A stretch of 55,733 nt of DNA, from the NCBI GenBank assembly GCA_949289995.1, contig CASEQE010000084.1:1-55733 (forward strand). The letters are read 5' to 3'. Below, in pieces: positions 1-9,298 of the stretch (the first letter of the stretch is position 1; each line of letters starts with the position of its first letter). This stretch comes from an uncultured Peptococcaceae bacterium. Lineage in GTDB: Bacteria; Bacillota; Dehalobacteriia; UBA4068. Below the pieces are notes generated by a model. The model was not told the DNA's origin, did not search any database, and was given only the letters and a program-made list of their open reading frames with translations. The position numbers and the translations under genes were made by a program.

Positions 1-1149
1 TTATTTAAAGATTTTACCAAAAAAACCCTTTTTATCCTCTCCATCGTCTTTACTGCCATCCGCAAATTTACGCAGCAAGTCTTTTTGTTCTTCGCTTAAA
101 TGGGTAGGCGTAACCACTTTCACTTTCACATGTTGATCGCCGCGGCCATATCCCCGCAATTTTGGGAAACCTCTTCCCCGCAAGCGGAATGTGGTGCCGG
201 TTTGCGTACCTTCTGGAATCGTCAACTTCACTTTGCCGTCTAAGGTAGGCACATCCACCTCGGCTCCTAAAGCGGCCTGGGCAAAATTCAAAGGAAAATC
301 ACACAACACATTATCTTCTTGACGTCTAAAATACTTATGAGGCTTTACCGTCACATAGATAAACAAATCTCCTGCTGGTCCGCCGTTAATACCGCCTTCC
401 CCTTCGCCAGCCATGCGCAAACGGGAGCCGGTATCTACGCCGGCAGGGACTTTCACCTTAAGCGTTCTGGTTTGTTTCGTCCGGCCGCTACCGCCGCAAT
501 CTGGACAAGGCTCCTTAATCACGCTACCAGAACCGTTACATGCCGGGCAGGAACGCACCGTTTGAAACTGTCCAAAAGCCGTAGCTTGATTGATACGCAC
601 TTTACCGGTGCCGCCGCATTGCGCGCACTTTTGTCGGCTAGTACCAGGCGCCGCGCCGCTACCATGGCATTTCTTGCAGCTTTCCATGCGTCCAATCGTA
701 ATATCCTTTTCCACGCCTTTAGCGGCTTCTTCAAAAGCAATGGACAAATCTACACGCATATCCGCCCCTTGGCGAGGCGCGCTAGGGTCGCTAGCCTGGC
801 TAAATCCACCGCCAAAAAAGGTCTCAAATATATCACCCATGGAACCAAAACCGCCACCAAAACCACCGAATCCACCGCCGCCAAATCCGCCGCCAGCGCC
901 AAATCCGCCAAAACCGCCGGCGCCGGGGTCATTATGACCAAACTGATCATATCTGGCGCGGTTTTGTTCATCCGACAAAACGTCGTAGGCTTCCTGCACT
1001 TCTTTAAACTTTTCTTCAGCGGTTTTACTATCTGGATTCAAATCCGGATGATATTGTTTTGCAAGTTTTTTATACGCTTTTTTTATCTCATCGGCGCTGG
1101 CATTACGGCCAACCCCCAATACTTCGTAATAATCTCGTTTTTGAGCCAT
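1..1149 (-). CDS. dnaJ: Chaperone DnaJ (Hsp40)
   Basis: Cytosolic co-chaperone that stimulates DnaK ATPase and delivers unfolded clients. The 382-residue protein has the full type I layout: J domain at about 4-70 with the HPD tripeptide at residues 34-36, a long Gly/Phe-rich linker (about 75-115), a zinc domain with four CxxCxGxG motifs (Cys158/161, 175/178, 201/204, 215/218), then the C-terminal client-binding domains. ATG start preceded by GAGG. It is the last gene of hrcA-grpE-dnaK-dnaJ; its stop codon is the first three bases of the window. A 233-base gap with a strong stem-loop separates it from dnaK, so its level may differ from that of dnaK. Confidence 0.98.
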   Translation of the reverse strand: MAQKRDYYEVLGVGRNASADEIKKAYKKLAKQYHPDLNPDSKTAEEKFKEVQEAYDVLSDEQNRARYDQFGHNDPGAGGFGGFGAGGGFGGGGFGGFGGGFGSMGDIFETFFGGGFSQASDPSAPRQGADMRVDLSIAFEEAAKGVEKDITIGRMESCKKCHGSGAAPGTSRQKCAQCGGTGKVRINQATAFGQFQTVRSCPACNGSGSVIKEPCPDCGGSGRTKQTRTLKVKVPAGVDTGSRLRMAGEGEGGINGGPAGDLFIYVTVKPHKYFRRQEDNVLCDFPLNFAQAALGAEVDVPTLDGKVKLTIPEGTQTGTTFRLRGRGFPKLRGYGRGDQHVKVKVVTPTHLSEEQKDLLRKFADGSKDDGEDKKGFFGKIFK

Positions 1150-1310
1150 ATAAACCTCGCTCTAAAATGTACTGTCGGCGCGTACTTATATCCGCTATCC
1201 ACCGGTCGCTTCTCAAAAAACATGGATGATATATATAAACGTCTTTACGCGCCTTTATATTCTATTCTTATAAGCTAAAAACCGTGCTAAATTGCCCCAA
1301 GTTTTGGCAT

Positions 1311-1341
1311 ATGCAGGCGGGATAATCAACCCCGCCTGCAT
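1311..1341 (-). other. Stem-loop between dnaK and dnaJ
   Basis: Perfect 11-bp inverted repeat (ATGCAGGCGGG at 1311-1321 against its complement at 1331-1341) with a 9-base loop. No T run follows on the minus strand, so it does not look like a plain Rho-independent terminator. It could be a partial terminator, an RNase barrier protecting the 3' end of dnaK mRNA, or a processing site. Confidence 0.6.
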
Positions 1342-1382
1342 ACCTGCACCAACAAACGCTGTTTTGCCTCTGGCTAAAACCG

Positions 1383-3245
1383 TTATTTTCCTTCGTCCTT
1401 CACTTCATAGTCGGCGTCATAAATCGTACCGTCATCGCCATCATTGGAAGTTTGATAGCCTTCGCCGCTAAAACTGCCATCCTGTTGCGCCTGTTCCGCT
1501 GCTTGCTGTTGCGCGGCAGCCTCACCGTAAATTCGTTCCGTAGCTTTATACAACGTGTCGGACAACGCCTTGGTTTTCGTTTCAATCAAGTCGCTATCGT
1601 CGCCGGCCAAGGCATCGGACAATTCTTTCTTAGCCGCTTCAATCGCCGCTTTTTCATCGTCGTTGATTTTGCCTTCCAAATCTTTCAGCGAACGATCCAC
1701 TTGATACAACAATCCGTCGCCTTGATTGCGGATTTCCACGTTTTTCTTGCGTTTTTCATCTTCTTCCCTGAATTTATCGGCATCCGCCATCATTCTATCA
1801 ATTTCTTCGTCGGTTAAACCGGAAGATGCGGTAATGGTTACGCTTTGTTGTTTGCCAGTACCCAAATCTTTGGCGCTTACATGCACGATACCGTTGGCAT
1901 CGATATCGAACCGCACTTCAATTTGAGGGATACCTCTAGGAGCAGGGGCAATACCAGTCAAATTGAATCTACCCAACGTTTTGTTATCGCTGGCCATCTG
2001 ACGCTCGCCTTGCAGTACATGAATTTCCACAGAAGGTTGATTGTCGGAAGCGGTAGAGAAAATCTGGCTTTTACCCGTAGGAATCGTGGTATTCCGGTCG
2101 ATAATACGGGTAAACACACCGCCCAAGGTTTCAATGCCCAGAGACAAAGGCGTAACGTCCAACAACAATACGTCTTTTACTTCTTTATTCAAGATACCAC
2201 CTTGGATAGCCGCGCCCAAAGCCACGCATTCATCGGGGTTGATACCTTTATGCGGTTCTTTGTTAATAATCTTACGAATCTCATCCTGCACTGCTGGGAT
2301 ACGGGTGGAACCACCTACCAATAATACTTTATCAATATCGGCAGCCGTCATACCCGCGTCTTTCAAAGCCTGCCGGGTAGGACCCATGGTTTTTTCAACC
2401 AAATCGGCGGTCAGTTCATTAAATTTTGCTCTTGTCAACGTCACGTCCAAATGCTTGGGACCTTCGCTGGTAGCCGTAATAAACGGCAGATTGATATTGG
2501 AAGTCATCATGCCAGAAAGTTCGCATTTGGCCTTTTCCGCCGCTTCCCGCAATCTTTGCATAGCCATTTTATCGCTAGAAAGATCTATGCCTTCTTTTTG
2601 TTTAAAATCTTGGACTAAATAATCCACGATACGTTTATCAAAATCATCGCCCCCCAAGAAATTGTTACCAGAGGTGGCTTTTACTTGGAAAACGCCGTCA
2701 TCCAATTCCAAAATAGAAACGTCGAAGGTGCCGCCGCCTAGATCGAACACCAATACGGTTTGTTCTTCTCCTTTATCCAAGCCGTAAGCTAATGCTGCCG
2801 CGGTGGGTTCGTTGATAATACGCAATACTTCCAAACCGGCTATTTTTCCGGCGTCTTTCGTGGCCTGACGTTGGGAATCGGAGAAATAGGCCGGAACGGT
2901 AATAACCGCTTGCGTAACCGGTTCTCCCAAGTAAGCTTCCGCATCGCTTTTTAGTTTTTGTAAAATAAACGCGGAAATTTCCGGCGGTTGATAGCTTTTT
3001 CCGCCCAAATTAATACTAACCCTCTTACCCATTTGGCGTTTAATCGAGCTTACAGTATTATCCGGGTTTGTAACCGCTTGTCTTTTGGCCACTTGACCAA
3101 TTAAACGTTCCCCATTGGCAAAAGCCACCACGGAAGGCGTCGTACGGGAACCTTCCGGATTGGGGATCACAACCGCCTCGCCGCCTTCCATAACGGCAAC
3201 GCAAGAATTTGTAGTTCCTAAATCAATACCAATAACTTTACCCAT
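1383..3245 (-). CDS. dnaK: Chaperone DnaK (Hsp70)
   Basis: ATP-driven Hsp70 chaperone of the cytosol, working with DnaJ and GrpE. 620 residues, the normal length. The N-terminal ATPase domain has the phosphate-1 motif GIDLGTTNS (residues 5-13), the DLGGGTFD phosphate-2 motif and the adenosine motif [10 protein letters not shown]. The substrate-binding domain and helical lid follow, with an acidic tail. ATG start with a strong GGGAGG site. Third gene of the heat-shock operon, 118 bases after grpE. Regulation is expected through the CIRCE/HrcA operator upstream of hrcA; no second CIRCE is seen directly before dnaK. Confidence 0.99.
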   Translation of the reverse strand: MGKVIGIDLGTTNSCVAVMEGGEAVVIPNPEGSRTTPSVVAFANGERLIGQVAKRQAVTNPDNTVSSIKRQMGKRVSINLGGKSYQPPEISAFILQKLKSDAEAYLGEPVTQAVITVPAYFSDSQRQATKDAGKIAGLEVLRIINEPTAAALAYGLDKGEEQTVLVFDLGGGTFDVSILELDDGVFQVKATSGNNFLGGDDFDKRIVDYLVQDFKQKEGIDLSSDKMAMQRLREAAEKAKCELSGMMTSNINLPFITATSEGPKHLDVTLTRAKFNELTADLVEKTMGPTRQALKDAGMTAADIDKVLLVGGSTRIPAVQDEIRKIINKEPHKGINPDECVALGAAIQGGILNKEVKDVLLLDVTPLSLGIETLGGVFTRIIDRNTTIPTGKSQIFSTASDNQPSVEIHVLQGERQMASDNKTLGRFNLTGIAPAPRGIPQIEVRFDIDANGIVHVSAKDLGTGKQQSVTITASSGLTDEEIDRMMADADKFREEDEKRKKNVEIRNQGDGLLYQVDRSLKDLEGKINDDEKAAIEAAKKELSDALAGDDSDLIETKTKALSDTLYKATERIYGEAAAQQQAAEQAQQDGSFSGEGYQTSNDGDDGTIYDADYEVKDEGK

Positions 3246-3363
3246 AGTAAATATCCTCCCTTAAAAATCCGTCGTATATTTTATTTTTATTTTAAAGTCC
3301 GCCGTATCAACGCCAAAAGCTTTGCATATCAAACGGCGCTAATTTTAACAAACATAATTTAAC

Positions 3364-4071
3364 TTAACTTCCTACTTGCACCATACTGGCCCGTAATAAC
3401 TTACCGTTGAGCATATAGCCCTTTTGGATTTCCATAACCACTTTGCCACGATTCTCTTCTCCTGCATCCGTCTGCATGACGGCTTCATGAATATTTGGAT
3501 CAAAATCCTCACCCAAAGCTTCAATTAGGGTTAAACCGCTTTGTTCCAATACGCTCTGAAGCTGCTTTTGGATCAATGCCACGCCTTCTTTATCAGGCGA
3601 ATCGCCCATAGCGGCCACCGCCCGCTGGAAATTATCCAATACGGGGAGCAAGGAAGCCATCAGATTGGCGGCGGCATTTTTAATCTGTTCTTCGCTTTCC
3701 CGGGCTTTGCGCCGGCGGAAATTATCAAAATCGGCCTGTAAGCGAACAAATTTTTGTTCCAACTCCTGTTTTTCCTCATTTAGGCGGCACATATTCTTAT
3801 TTAATTCGCTAATTTGATTTTGTAACTCTTTTTCTTCCGTAGCAGCGGTAGCTTCTTCATTTAACTCTTGCGCCCCCTCTTGATCCGCGGTTGACGAGGC
3901 GGCGTTTATGCCGCTTTCTTCCGGCGCTTCAGGATGATCTTCCGCCGGACAGGTTTCGCCGGTATGCAGCGTTTCCGTATTCTGTTGCTGAAAATCGGCA
4001 TCCGCTGCCGCTTTCTTTTGTCCGCAAGCGCTTCCTTTCTTACCTTTGTTTTTACCCGTGTTTTCCGCCAT
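3364..4071 (-). CDS. grpE: Nucleotide exchange factor GrpE
   Basis: Dimeric nucleotide exchange factor that releases ADP from DnaK. 235 residues, longer than many GrpE proteins because of a low-complexity, Glu/Ala-rich N-terminal extension of about 80 residues. This is followed by a long coiled coil (about 80-140, with FDNFRRRKARE) and the C-terminal beta domain ending VMEIQKGYMLNGKLLRASMV, the family signature. The AAGGAG site lies inside the end of hrcA, whose stop is 3 bases before the ATG, so translation is probably coupled. Confidence 0.97.
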   Translation of the reverse strand: MAENTGKNKGKKGSACGQKKAAADADFQQQNTETLHTGETCPAEDHPEAPEESGINAASSTADQEGAQELNEEATAATEEKELQNQISELNKNMCRLNEEKQELEQKFVRLQADFDNFRRRKARESEEQIKNAAANLMASLLPVLDNFQRAVAAMGDSPDKEGVALIQKQLQSVLEQSGLTLIEALGEDFDPNIHEAVMQTDAGEENRGKVVMEIQKGYMLNGKLLRASMVQVGS

Positions 4072-4074
4072 CGA

Positions 4075-5109
4075 TTAATCAATCTCCTTTTTATTTTTAT
4101 CCAAAACCGCCGTCAATTCTTTGGCGATAAATTCCATTAAAGAAACGGTATGGCTATAACTCATTCTCGTCGGGCCTAATACGCCGATCGATCCGGCACG
4201 TTGTCCGTTAATAAAATAATTGGCGATCACCATGGAGCAGTCACGAATCTGAGAATCGGCCAATTCTTCGCCGATTGCCACGGTCAAGTTTTCTTCGCCT
4301 CCGGCATCTAACAATTTTTGTACTTTGCCTTCGGTTTCCAATAATTCAAACAAATTTTTTAATTTTTCAATATCACGAAATTCCGGATGGGCTAGCATAT
4401 TGGTGGCGCCGTTAATAACCACCCGTCTGCCGTCCTGAGGATGAAACAATTTGCGAAGCAATTGGACGGTTTGTTCTAAAATTTTTTCCCGCACGCCCAA
4501 CTCATGCAATTGTTGCTGTAGAAAAGTATAGCTCAGTTTCTGCATATCCATGCCCAAAGCCAAGCGATTTAATTCTTCCTCCAGCCGCGTCATTTCCCCT
4601 TCGTCGATATCAAAAGGCAAATCCACAATTTTATGCCGCAAGATACCGGTAGAGGCCAACATAATTACCAATACTTGTCGTTCGTGAATCGGCACCAGCT
4701 GCAATTTTACCAATTTGCCTCGAGCCTGTTCCGGTAGGGCAATCATCGCTGGATAACTGGTTAAACGAGAAATTACGTTACAAAAGCCACGCAAAAACTC
4801 GTCAAACTCCATAACGCTGCCAGCCAAAGCATCTTTAATGGCTTTTTCTTCTTCTTTGGTAGGTCGCGCCTTTTCCATCAAATTATCCACATAGAAACGA
4901 TATCCTTTGTCAGAAGGCACTCGCCCGGCGGAGGTATGGGGCTGTTCGATATATCCTTCTTCTTCCAAATCGCTCATTTCATTGCGAATGGTAGCTGGAG
5001 ATACGCCCAAACCATACTTTTTTGCCACGGCGCGGGAACCTACCGGCTCAGCATTGGCAATATAATCCTCAATGATGGCATTGAGAACTCGCTTTTTTCG
5101 CTCGTCCAT
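4075..5109 (-). CDS. hrcA: Heat-inducible transcription repressor HrcA
   Basis: Repressor that binds CIRCE and controls the class I heat-shock genes. 344 residues from the chosen start (MDERKKRVL...). The N-terminal winged helix contains the family signature around QPHTSAGRVPSDKGYRFYVD, followed by the GAF-like dimerisation and insertion domains. The ATG at 5107-5109 has AAAGGAG 6 bases upstream. An in-frame upstream start exists but would place the CIRCE element inside the coding sequence, so it is rejected. First gene of the operon; the CIRCE 18 bases upstream means it represses its own operon. Confidence 0.97.
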   Translation of the reverse strand: MDERKKRVLNAIIEDYIANAEPVGSRAVAKKYGLGVSPATIRNEMSDLEEEGYIEQPHTSAGRVPSDKGYRFYVDNLMEKARPTKEEEKAIKDALAGSVMEFDEFLRGFCNVISRLTSYPAMIALPEQARGKLVKLQLVPIHERQVLVIMLASTGILRHKIVDLPFDIDEGEMTRLEEELNRLALGMDMQKLSYTFLQQQLHELGVREKILEQTVQLLRKLFHPQDGRRVVINGATNMLAHPEFRDIEKLKNLFELLETEGKVQKLLDAGGEENLTVAIGEELADSQIRDCSMVIANYFINGQRAGSIGVLGPTRMSYSHTVSLMEFIAKELTAVLDKNKKEID

Positions 5110-5126
5110 ACGCCGCTCCTTTCTTA

Positions 5127-5153
5127 GTAGCACTCTCTCTTGTTGAGTGCTAA
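5127..5153 (-). promoter_or_regulatory. CIRCE operator (HrcA binding site)
   Basis: Inverted repeat with 9-bp arms and a 9-bp spacer: GTAGCACTC, nine bases, then GAGTGCTAA on the plus strand. The consensus is TTAGCACTC-N9-GAGTGCTAA; 17 of 18 arm bases match, the mismatch being G for T at the first position. It lies in the untranslated leader of hrcA, directly after the promoter. Confidence 0.96.
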
Positions 5154-5157
5154 TATT

Positions 5158-5186
5158 AGAGTAAACCTCTTTTCCAGTTTTGTCAA
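5158..5186 (-). promoter_or_regulatory. Housekeeping promoter of the hrcA operon
   Basis: On the minus strand a perfect -35 TTGACA (complement at 5181-5186) is followed after 17 bases by TACTCT (complement at 5158-5163). The -10 match is only 3 of 6; TCTAAT a few bases on is a better -10 sequence but at 20-base spacing. The CIRCE element starts right after it, which is the usual arrangement. Confidence 0.6.
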
Positions 5187-5292
5187 GGGGTTTAGTCAAA
5201 AATAATCAAAAGGTCAGGTTTTTTCTTTTTTTTCAAACCCCAAAATAAGGAGCAAGCATAATGCCTGCTAAAGCATATCTTAAAAAACAAAT

Positions 5293-5357
5293 AAAAAAAC
5301 GGGCCGCAGCTTATACTACAGATTCATGCCATTGCAGTATAAAATCGGCCCTGTTTT
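5293..5357 (-). terminator. Rho-independent terminator of the mutase-like gene
   Basis: Long stem-loop 17 bases after the stop codon of the mutase-like gene. The outer arms pair AAAACAGGGCCG with CGGCCCGTTTT, with a further inner stem (TATACTGC/GTAGTATA), and a run of seven T follows on the minus strand. Confidence 0.85.
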
Positions 5358-5374
5358 ATTTATCAAAATTCCTA

Positions 5375-6931
5375 TTAAAACAACGGCAATTGCCCACAAT
5401 GATTCATAATTGCCTGCGTTGGCAACGGCGCGCCCTTATTAAGCGCTTTCAGCACTTGGCTTGTAGTGGCGCCGGCGGAAAACGCAGCCATAGCGGTACA
5501 GACGCAGCCATCCACTTTTGCTAAATCCTGGGCCACCAATCGTGCATCTACCTTTTTATTGTGTTCTGCCAACGCTTTGGTACGAGCCTGACGCACATCC
5601 TCGCCGGGACTAAATTGGCGTCCTGGCAACCGTTGCTGATTGCGGGAACCCAAAAACGACGTCATTCCTTTTGCAGCGGCCTGTTGCTGAAACGCCGTTT
5701 CTATATCATCCTGCACCATACCGTCGATTAAAGCTTCTTCCATACCGCCTGCCTTAGCCAATTTCTGCCAATACTGCCATGCCTCTTCCACGATTTCTTG
5801 GGTAAGCCGTTCTAAATAATAAGCGCCGCCCCAAGGATCCGGTGGTAAGTCAACCGCCATTTTTTTCCACAACGGCTGGCAAGTCAAAAGGCACAAATCC
5901 TTTTTGCCGCGCTCTGCCGGCAATTGTATTAGACCGGCGCCGCCGGCAATAGCCGCGGCGGTGCGCCACATCTGAAGCATCCATACTTGCTCCGGTTCCT
6001 GTGAAGATTGATAAAAATCAGACTCTGCAGTAGACAAATCCAAGCATTGCGATTGTTCATTGCCGCCATATCCCCGCATCAACTTCGCCCACAACATTCT
6101 TGCCGCCCGTAATTTGGCTACGTCTTCCCCAAAATGACCGCTCATTACCACTTCCCAACGAAATTGTTTGGCAATATCATCAATAGCCATATCTCGAGCC
6201 AATAAACCGTCTACATATTCCATAGAACTAGCCGCCAAACAAGCCAATTCCTGCGCGGCTGAGGCGCCGCCATTATGATATACGGAACCGCGAAGCAATA
6301 TGCAACGTATTTTTGGCATACTCATCACCTGCCAACGCATAGTGGCCGCCCATTGATCTAAATAACAATCCAAATCGGCGTATGCATTGCCATTTTTTGC
6401 ATATTCTCCCAAAGGATCGTTGCCAGCACATCCCCAATAGCGTTTTCCATCGTTGGCGCTTTGCAATGATTGCAATTTTAACAGAGATAAAACGGGAATA
6501 GACGTAGCGCCAGTATAAATATGCAAAGCATGATCGCGCAACGAAATGCCGTCAAAAAGTTGCGACATATCCTCTACGGTTTCCAAATACAAGCCGGCGC
6601 TTATATCCAAAGCTATGGCGTCGGCTCCCAAAGCAATGGTTTGCTTTAATGCTTGATTCGCCAAATGAGGTAAAACCTCACCCGTTCCCTGGGCGATACG
6701 CCAGGGATTCGCTAAATAACCAGCAGCGTTGGCGCCCCGGCGCCGGTCCCCCAATCCCGGATAACCGACATGTGTTGGAGCGGAAAATTCATCGCCAAAG
6801 CGCGCCAAATCTGGACAGGCCGCCGCCTTATTGACTTTGAGCAACTCTTCCGTCGCTTGTTTCATCCATAACTCCCTATCGCCAGCAGCAAAATTGGCCC
6901 ATGGATCTGCAAAAAACGCCTGTTTATCCAT
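5375..6931 (-). CDS. Methylmalonyl-CoA mutase family protein without B12 domain (small-subunit-like)
   Basis: 518 residues matching the TIM-barrel part of methylmalonyl-CoA mutase, closest in style to the small (beta, MutA) subunit: YPGLGDRRRGANAAGYLA near residue 57, DPLGEYAKNG, DPWGGAYYLERLT, then GGMEEALIDGMVQDDIETAF. It ends just after the barrel and lacks the C-terminal cobalamin-binding domain (no DxHxxG). In the classical heterodimer the small subunit is non-catalytic and supports the large one, but no large subunit, MeaB or epimerase gene is in this window, so its partner and reaction are open. It stands alone, between its own promoter/operator and its own terminator. Start ATG with AAAGGG about 10 bases upstream. 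Family membership is sure; function is inference. Confidence 0.85.
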   Translation of the reverse strand: MDKQAFFADPWANFAAGDRELWMKQATEELLKVNKAAACPDLARFGDEFSAPTHVGYPGLGDRRRGANAAGYLANPWRIAQGTGEVLPHLANQALKQTIALGADAIALDISAGLYLETVEDMSQLFDGISLRDHALHIYTGATSIPVLSLLKLQSLQSANDGKRYWGCAGNDPLGEYAKNGNAYADLDCYLDQWAATMRWQVMSMPKIRCILLRGSVYHNGGASAAQELACLAASSMEYVDGLLARDMAIDDIAKQFRWEVVMSGHFGEDVAKLRAARMLWAKLMRGYGGNEQSQCLDLSTAESDFYQSSQEPEQVWMLQMWRTAAAIAGGAGLIQLPAERGKKDLCLLTCQPLWKKMAVDLPPDPWGGAYYLERLTQEIVEEAWQYWQKLAKAGGMEEALIDGMVQDDIETAFQQQAAAKGMTSFLGSRNQQRLPGRQFSPGEDVRQARTKALAEHNKKVDARLVAQDLAKVDGCVCTAMAAFSAGATTSQVLKALNKGAPLPTQAIMNHCGQLPLF

Positions 6932-6986
6932 ATATATTCTACCCTTTCACATCTCTTGCTCAATTTTCAAATACTGCCAAAGTAAC

Positions 6987-7013
6987 GATTAAGCTTGCAC
7001 GCTTGCCTTAATC
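6987..7013. promoter_or_regulatory. Operator-like palindrome of the mutase-like gene
   Basis: Dyad GATTAAG (6987-6993) and CTTAATC (7007-7013) separated by 13 bases that contain two CTTGC words. It begins exactly where the -10 box ends and covers the expected transcription start, a typical place for a repressor site. The regulator is unknown. Confidence 0.5.
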
Positions 7014-7042
7014 ATCATAAATCTATATCCCCTGAATAGCAA
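7014..7042 (-). promoter_or_regulatory. Promoter of the mutase-like gene
   Basis: Minus-strand TTGCTA (complement 7037-7042), 17 bases, TATGAT (complement 7014-7019): 4 of 6 and 5 of 6 matches to the sigma-A consensus, about 85 bases upstream of the start codon. Confidence 0.5.
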
Positions 7043-7127
7043 GGGAAAAATATAGTAGCGGCAGAGGCGTGACCATGATTGTCAAAAGCTTTAAACACCG
7101 CATAAAGCGGACGTCCTGGCAAAAGTG

Positions 7128-7173
7128 AAACGTGCGGCATTTGCCCATAAGCGCTGTATGCTGCCGCACGTTT
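7128..7173 (-). terminator. Hairpin terminator after the amidase gene
   Basis: Perfect 12-bp arms (AAACGTGCGGCA at 7128-7139 and complement at 7162-7173) with a 22-base loop, 114 bases beyond the amidase stop. The T tract on the minus strand is broken (TTTCACTTTT), so termination may be partial. Confidence 0.55.
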
Positions 7174-7286
7174 TAGCTTCTATTGTGTAGTCCCTAGCTT
7201 GTGCACTTTCATTTTTGCCGTCAGCCCCGTCTGAGCAAAATCCAGTTGCTGCTGGAAAATTCTAAACCTGTGCTTGATCTAATAGT

Positions 7287-8969
7287 TTACAACGCGCTAA
7301 AATACAAACTCAACCCATTAACGATCCCTTCAGCCAACTGCTGCCGGAAAGAATCTGTGGCCAATAATTGCGCCTCCGTGGCATTGGATAGAAACGCGGT
7401 TTCCACCAAAGCGGCAGGCATAGTCGAAGCCCGTAACACGGCAAAATTGGATTCATACATACCGTAGTCCTTTCTGCCTGCCGACTGCAACAAAGCAGTT
7501 TGCAAAGATTGCGCCAACAATAACACTTTTTGCCGGTCATACGCCGCGTCTCCCGAGGGAGCATAATACCAAACGGACGTACCCGATACCGCCTGATTGG
7601 TGGAAGAATTACAATGAATGGATACCAAAACATCCGCGCCAATCATATTAGCTGGATAAGCGCGATCGCCTAATGTTAAATCTGTGGTTTCGCCTCTGCT
7701 CAACACCACTGTCGCCCCTCTAGCTTCTAGCAAAGCCTGGGCTTTCAAAGCGATATCTAAAGTAACGTCTTTTTCCAATAAACCCGACGCAGAAGTAGCG
7801 CCTGGATCTGGTTCGCCATAGGCGCTAATCGCTCCATGGCCGGGATCTAGGTAAATCAGTTTACCTACCAAAGGACTTAAACCCAATTCAATAGTCAGCA
7901 CCCGTTCATCTGCAGAAATGGTCAAACCGTAATACATAATACTAGAGCAAACAACGTTTAACTGATTTTGCAAAGAACCATTTATTGAAAATTGAAAAGT
8001 GTCATCTTGAGGCAAATCTCCTTTGATTGTCATATCGGTAGAGATACACATATCTTGATTATCGCCGCTAACCGTATAACTAATCATCGTGTCGCCCGTT
8101 AAGGTAAGCCGATAGCCATAATCGGTTTTCGTATAGGTAAGCGTCACATTTCCTTGGGAAACCGTACCGGCAAAAGCAGGCGCCTGGGCAGGCTGCATAA
8201 CGGAGACGGAAGTTTCCCCTTGAGCAAAAGCGACATATTGACCGTCAACCCAACCGTTTAATCCGTCGGCCGTTTTAATTTGATACCAACCGTCCACCGA
8301 TTGATAAACGGTAATTTGGTCATCCTGGTATAATTTACTGATAATTTCCGCCGAGGTAGAACCGCTAGCACGCAAATTTAATACGCTGGTATCAACATAA
8401 GCGGTAGTTGAAGCCCCGGTACCGCTACCGGTTTGCCCGCTAGCGGTCTGCCCGCTGCCAGAGCCGGATCCGTCCGTAACAGTAGAATCGTTTACGATGT
8501 TGACCAGCCATTTGGCAATATATGCGTCGGCATCCCCATAATCGATTTGATACCAATAGCCGCTTTCGCCTAACACTTGAAAATCCGTATTCGCTGCCGC
8601 CGTAGCCAACACAGTATAGTCCAAACCCGGTCCGCTACGAATATTTAGCATTTCTTTTGTGGTCACCTGTTGCGGCAAATCATTATTTGTACTGGTCGCC
8701 AGATATGTAGCGGAAATCCAGGCGGGGTCGCCGCCGGAATAACGGATTTGATACCACCCGTCTTCTTCATTAACCACCTGATAAGCGGTATTTTTGGCAG
8801 CTATGCCAATTACATCAAAATTGGTACCGGCGCCTTGGCGAATATTCACGCCAGATCCGGTAACTACGCCGATAACTTCCGCAAAAGCGGGAAGGCTAAA
8901 TACAAAAATTATGGCAATCGCAGCCAATATTTGTCCAGTAATTATTATTTTTTTTCTAATGGAGACCAC
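7287..8969 (-). CDS. Secreted N-acetylmuramoyl-L-alanine amidase with SH3b and AMIN domains
   Basis: Peptidoglycan hydrolase that cuts the amide bond between MurNAc and L-Ala outside the membrane. 560 residues: signal peptide 1-30 (cleavage after AFA), three bacterial SH3 domains (about 32-92, 97-157, 190-250) with a Gly/Ser/Thr-rich linker at 163-188, an AMIN-like domain (about 265-365), and a C-terminal Amidase_3 domain (370-560). Zinc ligands are visible as His379 (DPGHG), Glu399 and His452 (SIHCN); the catalytic Glu523 lies in VETAFLSN. The start is GTG with AAAGG only 2 bases upstream. Followed by its own hairpin. A role in spore cortex, germination or cell separation is possible; no promoter class is evident. 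Confidence 0.93.
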   Translation of the reverse strand: MVSIRKKIIITGQILAAIAIIFVFSLPAFAEVIGVVTGSGVNIRQGAGTNFDVIGIAAKNTAYQVVNEEDGWYQIRYSGGDPAWISATYLATSTNNDLPQQVTTKEMLNIRSGPGLDYTVLATAAANTDFQVLGESGYWYQIDYGDADAYIAKWLVNIVNDSTVTDGSGSGSGQTASGQTGSGTGASTTAYVDTSVLNLRASGSTSAEIISKLYQDDQITVYQSVDGWYQIKTADGLNGWVDGQYVAFAQGETSVSVMQPAQAPAFAGTVSQGNVTLTYTKTDYGYRLTLTGDTMISYTVSGDNQDMCISTDMTIKGDLPQDDTFQFSINGSLQNQLNVVCSSIMYYGLTISADERVLTIELGLSPLVGKLIYLDPGHGAISAYGEPDPGATSASGLLEKDVTLDIALKAQALLEARGATVVLSRGETTDLTLGDRAYPANMIGADVLVSIHCNSSTNQAVSGTSVWYYAPSGDAAYDRQKVLLLAQSLQTALLQSAGRKDYGMYESNFAVLRASTMPAALVETAFLSNATEAQLLATDSFRQQLAEGIVNGLSLYFSAL

Positions 8970-9027
8970 ATCCTTTGCTAAAATACCAGATTACAAATAT
9001 TCGGCAAAAAAATTATTTTTCCTCCAT

Positions 9028-9066
9028 AAAAAACAGGCGAAACAGAGCCAAAGCCCTGTTTCGCCT
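9028..9066 (-). terminator. Terminator of the N/Q-rich peptide gene
   Basis: Perfect 11-bp stem (AGGCGAAACAG at 9035-9045, complement at 9056-9066), 10-base loop, then TTTTTT on the minus strand. It starts 15 bases after the stop codon of the small peptide gene, which supports that gene being real. Confidence 0.85.
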
Positions 9067-9080
9067 ATTGAAAAATAAAA

Positions 9081-9245
9081 TTAGTTGCTATGATGGTTGC
9101 ATTGTTGATCCGTTTGCTGATTGGAATAGCCTGTGGAAGGTTGATTGGATTGACGTTTGCTCTGTTGATTGGTCTGTTGATCCACATGTTGATTAGACTG
9201 ATTGGAATGTTGGTTGTTTTTGTTGTTAGAACTATTTTTACTCAT
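9081..9245 (-). CDS. 54-residue Asn/Gln/Ser-rich peptide, possible small spore protein
   Basis: Very short gene. It encodes 54 residues starting MSKNSSNNKNNQ and ending CNHHSN; more than half are Asn, Gln or Ser, with repeated SNQ, NQQ and DQQ words, one Cys and two Lys. It has a complete expression unit: a sigma-G-like promoter (9299-9327), TAGGAGG 7 bases before the ATG, a TAA stop, and a terminator 15 bases later. The composition recalls gamma-type small acid-soluble spore proteins, which are also Gln/Asn-rich and made in the forespore, but I cannot align it to a known family. A spore role is inference; that the gene is real is well supported. Confidence 0.75.
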   Translation of the reverse strand: MSKNSSNNKNNQHSNQSNQHVDQQTNQQSKRQSNQPSTGYSNQQTDQQCNHHSN

Positions 9246-9298
9246 GGCGTGTCCTCCTATATTTTGAATACGCTGGCCTGTTATCCTGGCCTTGACAT

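Larger units (their letters stand above)
6932..7286. other. Intergenic region between the amidase and the mutase-like gene
   Basis: This 355-base gap holds the amidase terminator hairpin (7128-7173), a promoter for the mutase-like gene (7014-7042) and a palindrome at its start site (6987-7013). I see no convincing reading frame with a ribosome binding site in it. Confidence 0.6.

Noticed and set aside
319..1278. 319-codon open frame on the plus strand
   Set aside because: It lies antisense to dnaJ, has no ribosome site and a composition set by the Gly-rich codons of dnaJ; a shadow frame.
4075..5199. Longer HrcA starting at 5199
   Set aside because: It would include the CIRCE element and promoter region in coding sequence; the ATG at 5109 has a proper ribosome site and the family start.
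5261..5524. Plus-strand frame of 87 codons with a good AAGGAG site
   Set aside because: It runs through the terminator and into the end of the mutase-like gene on the other strand and looks like no protein; the ribosome site is probably chance.
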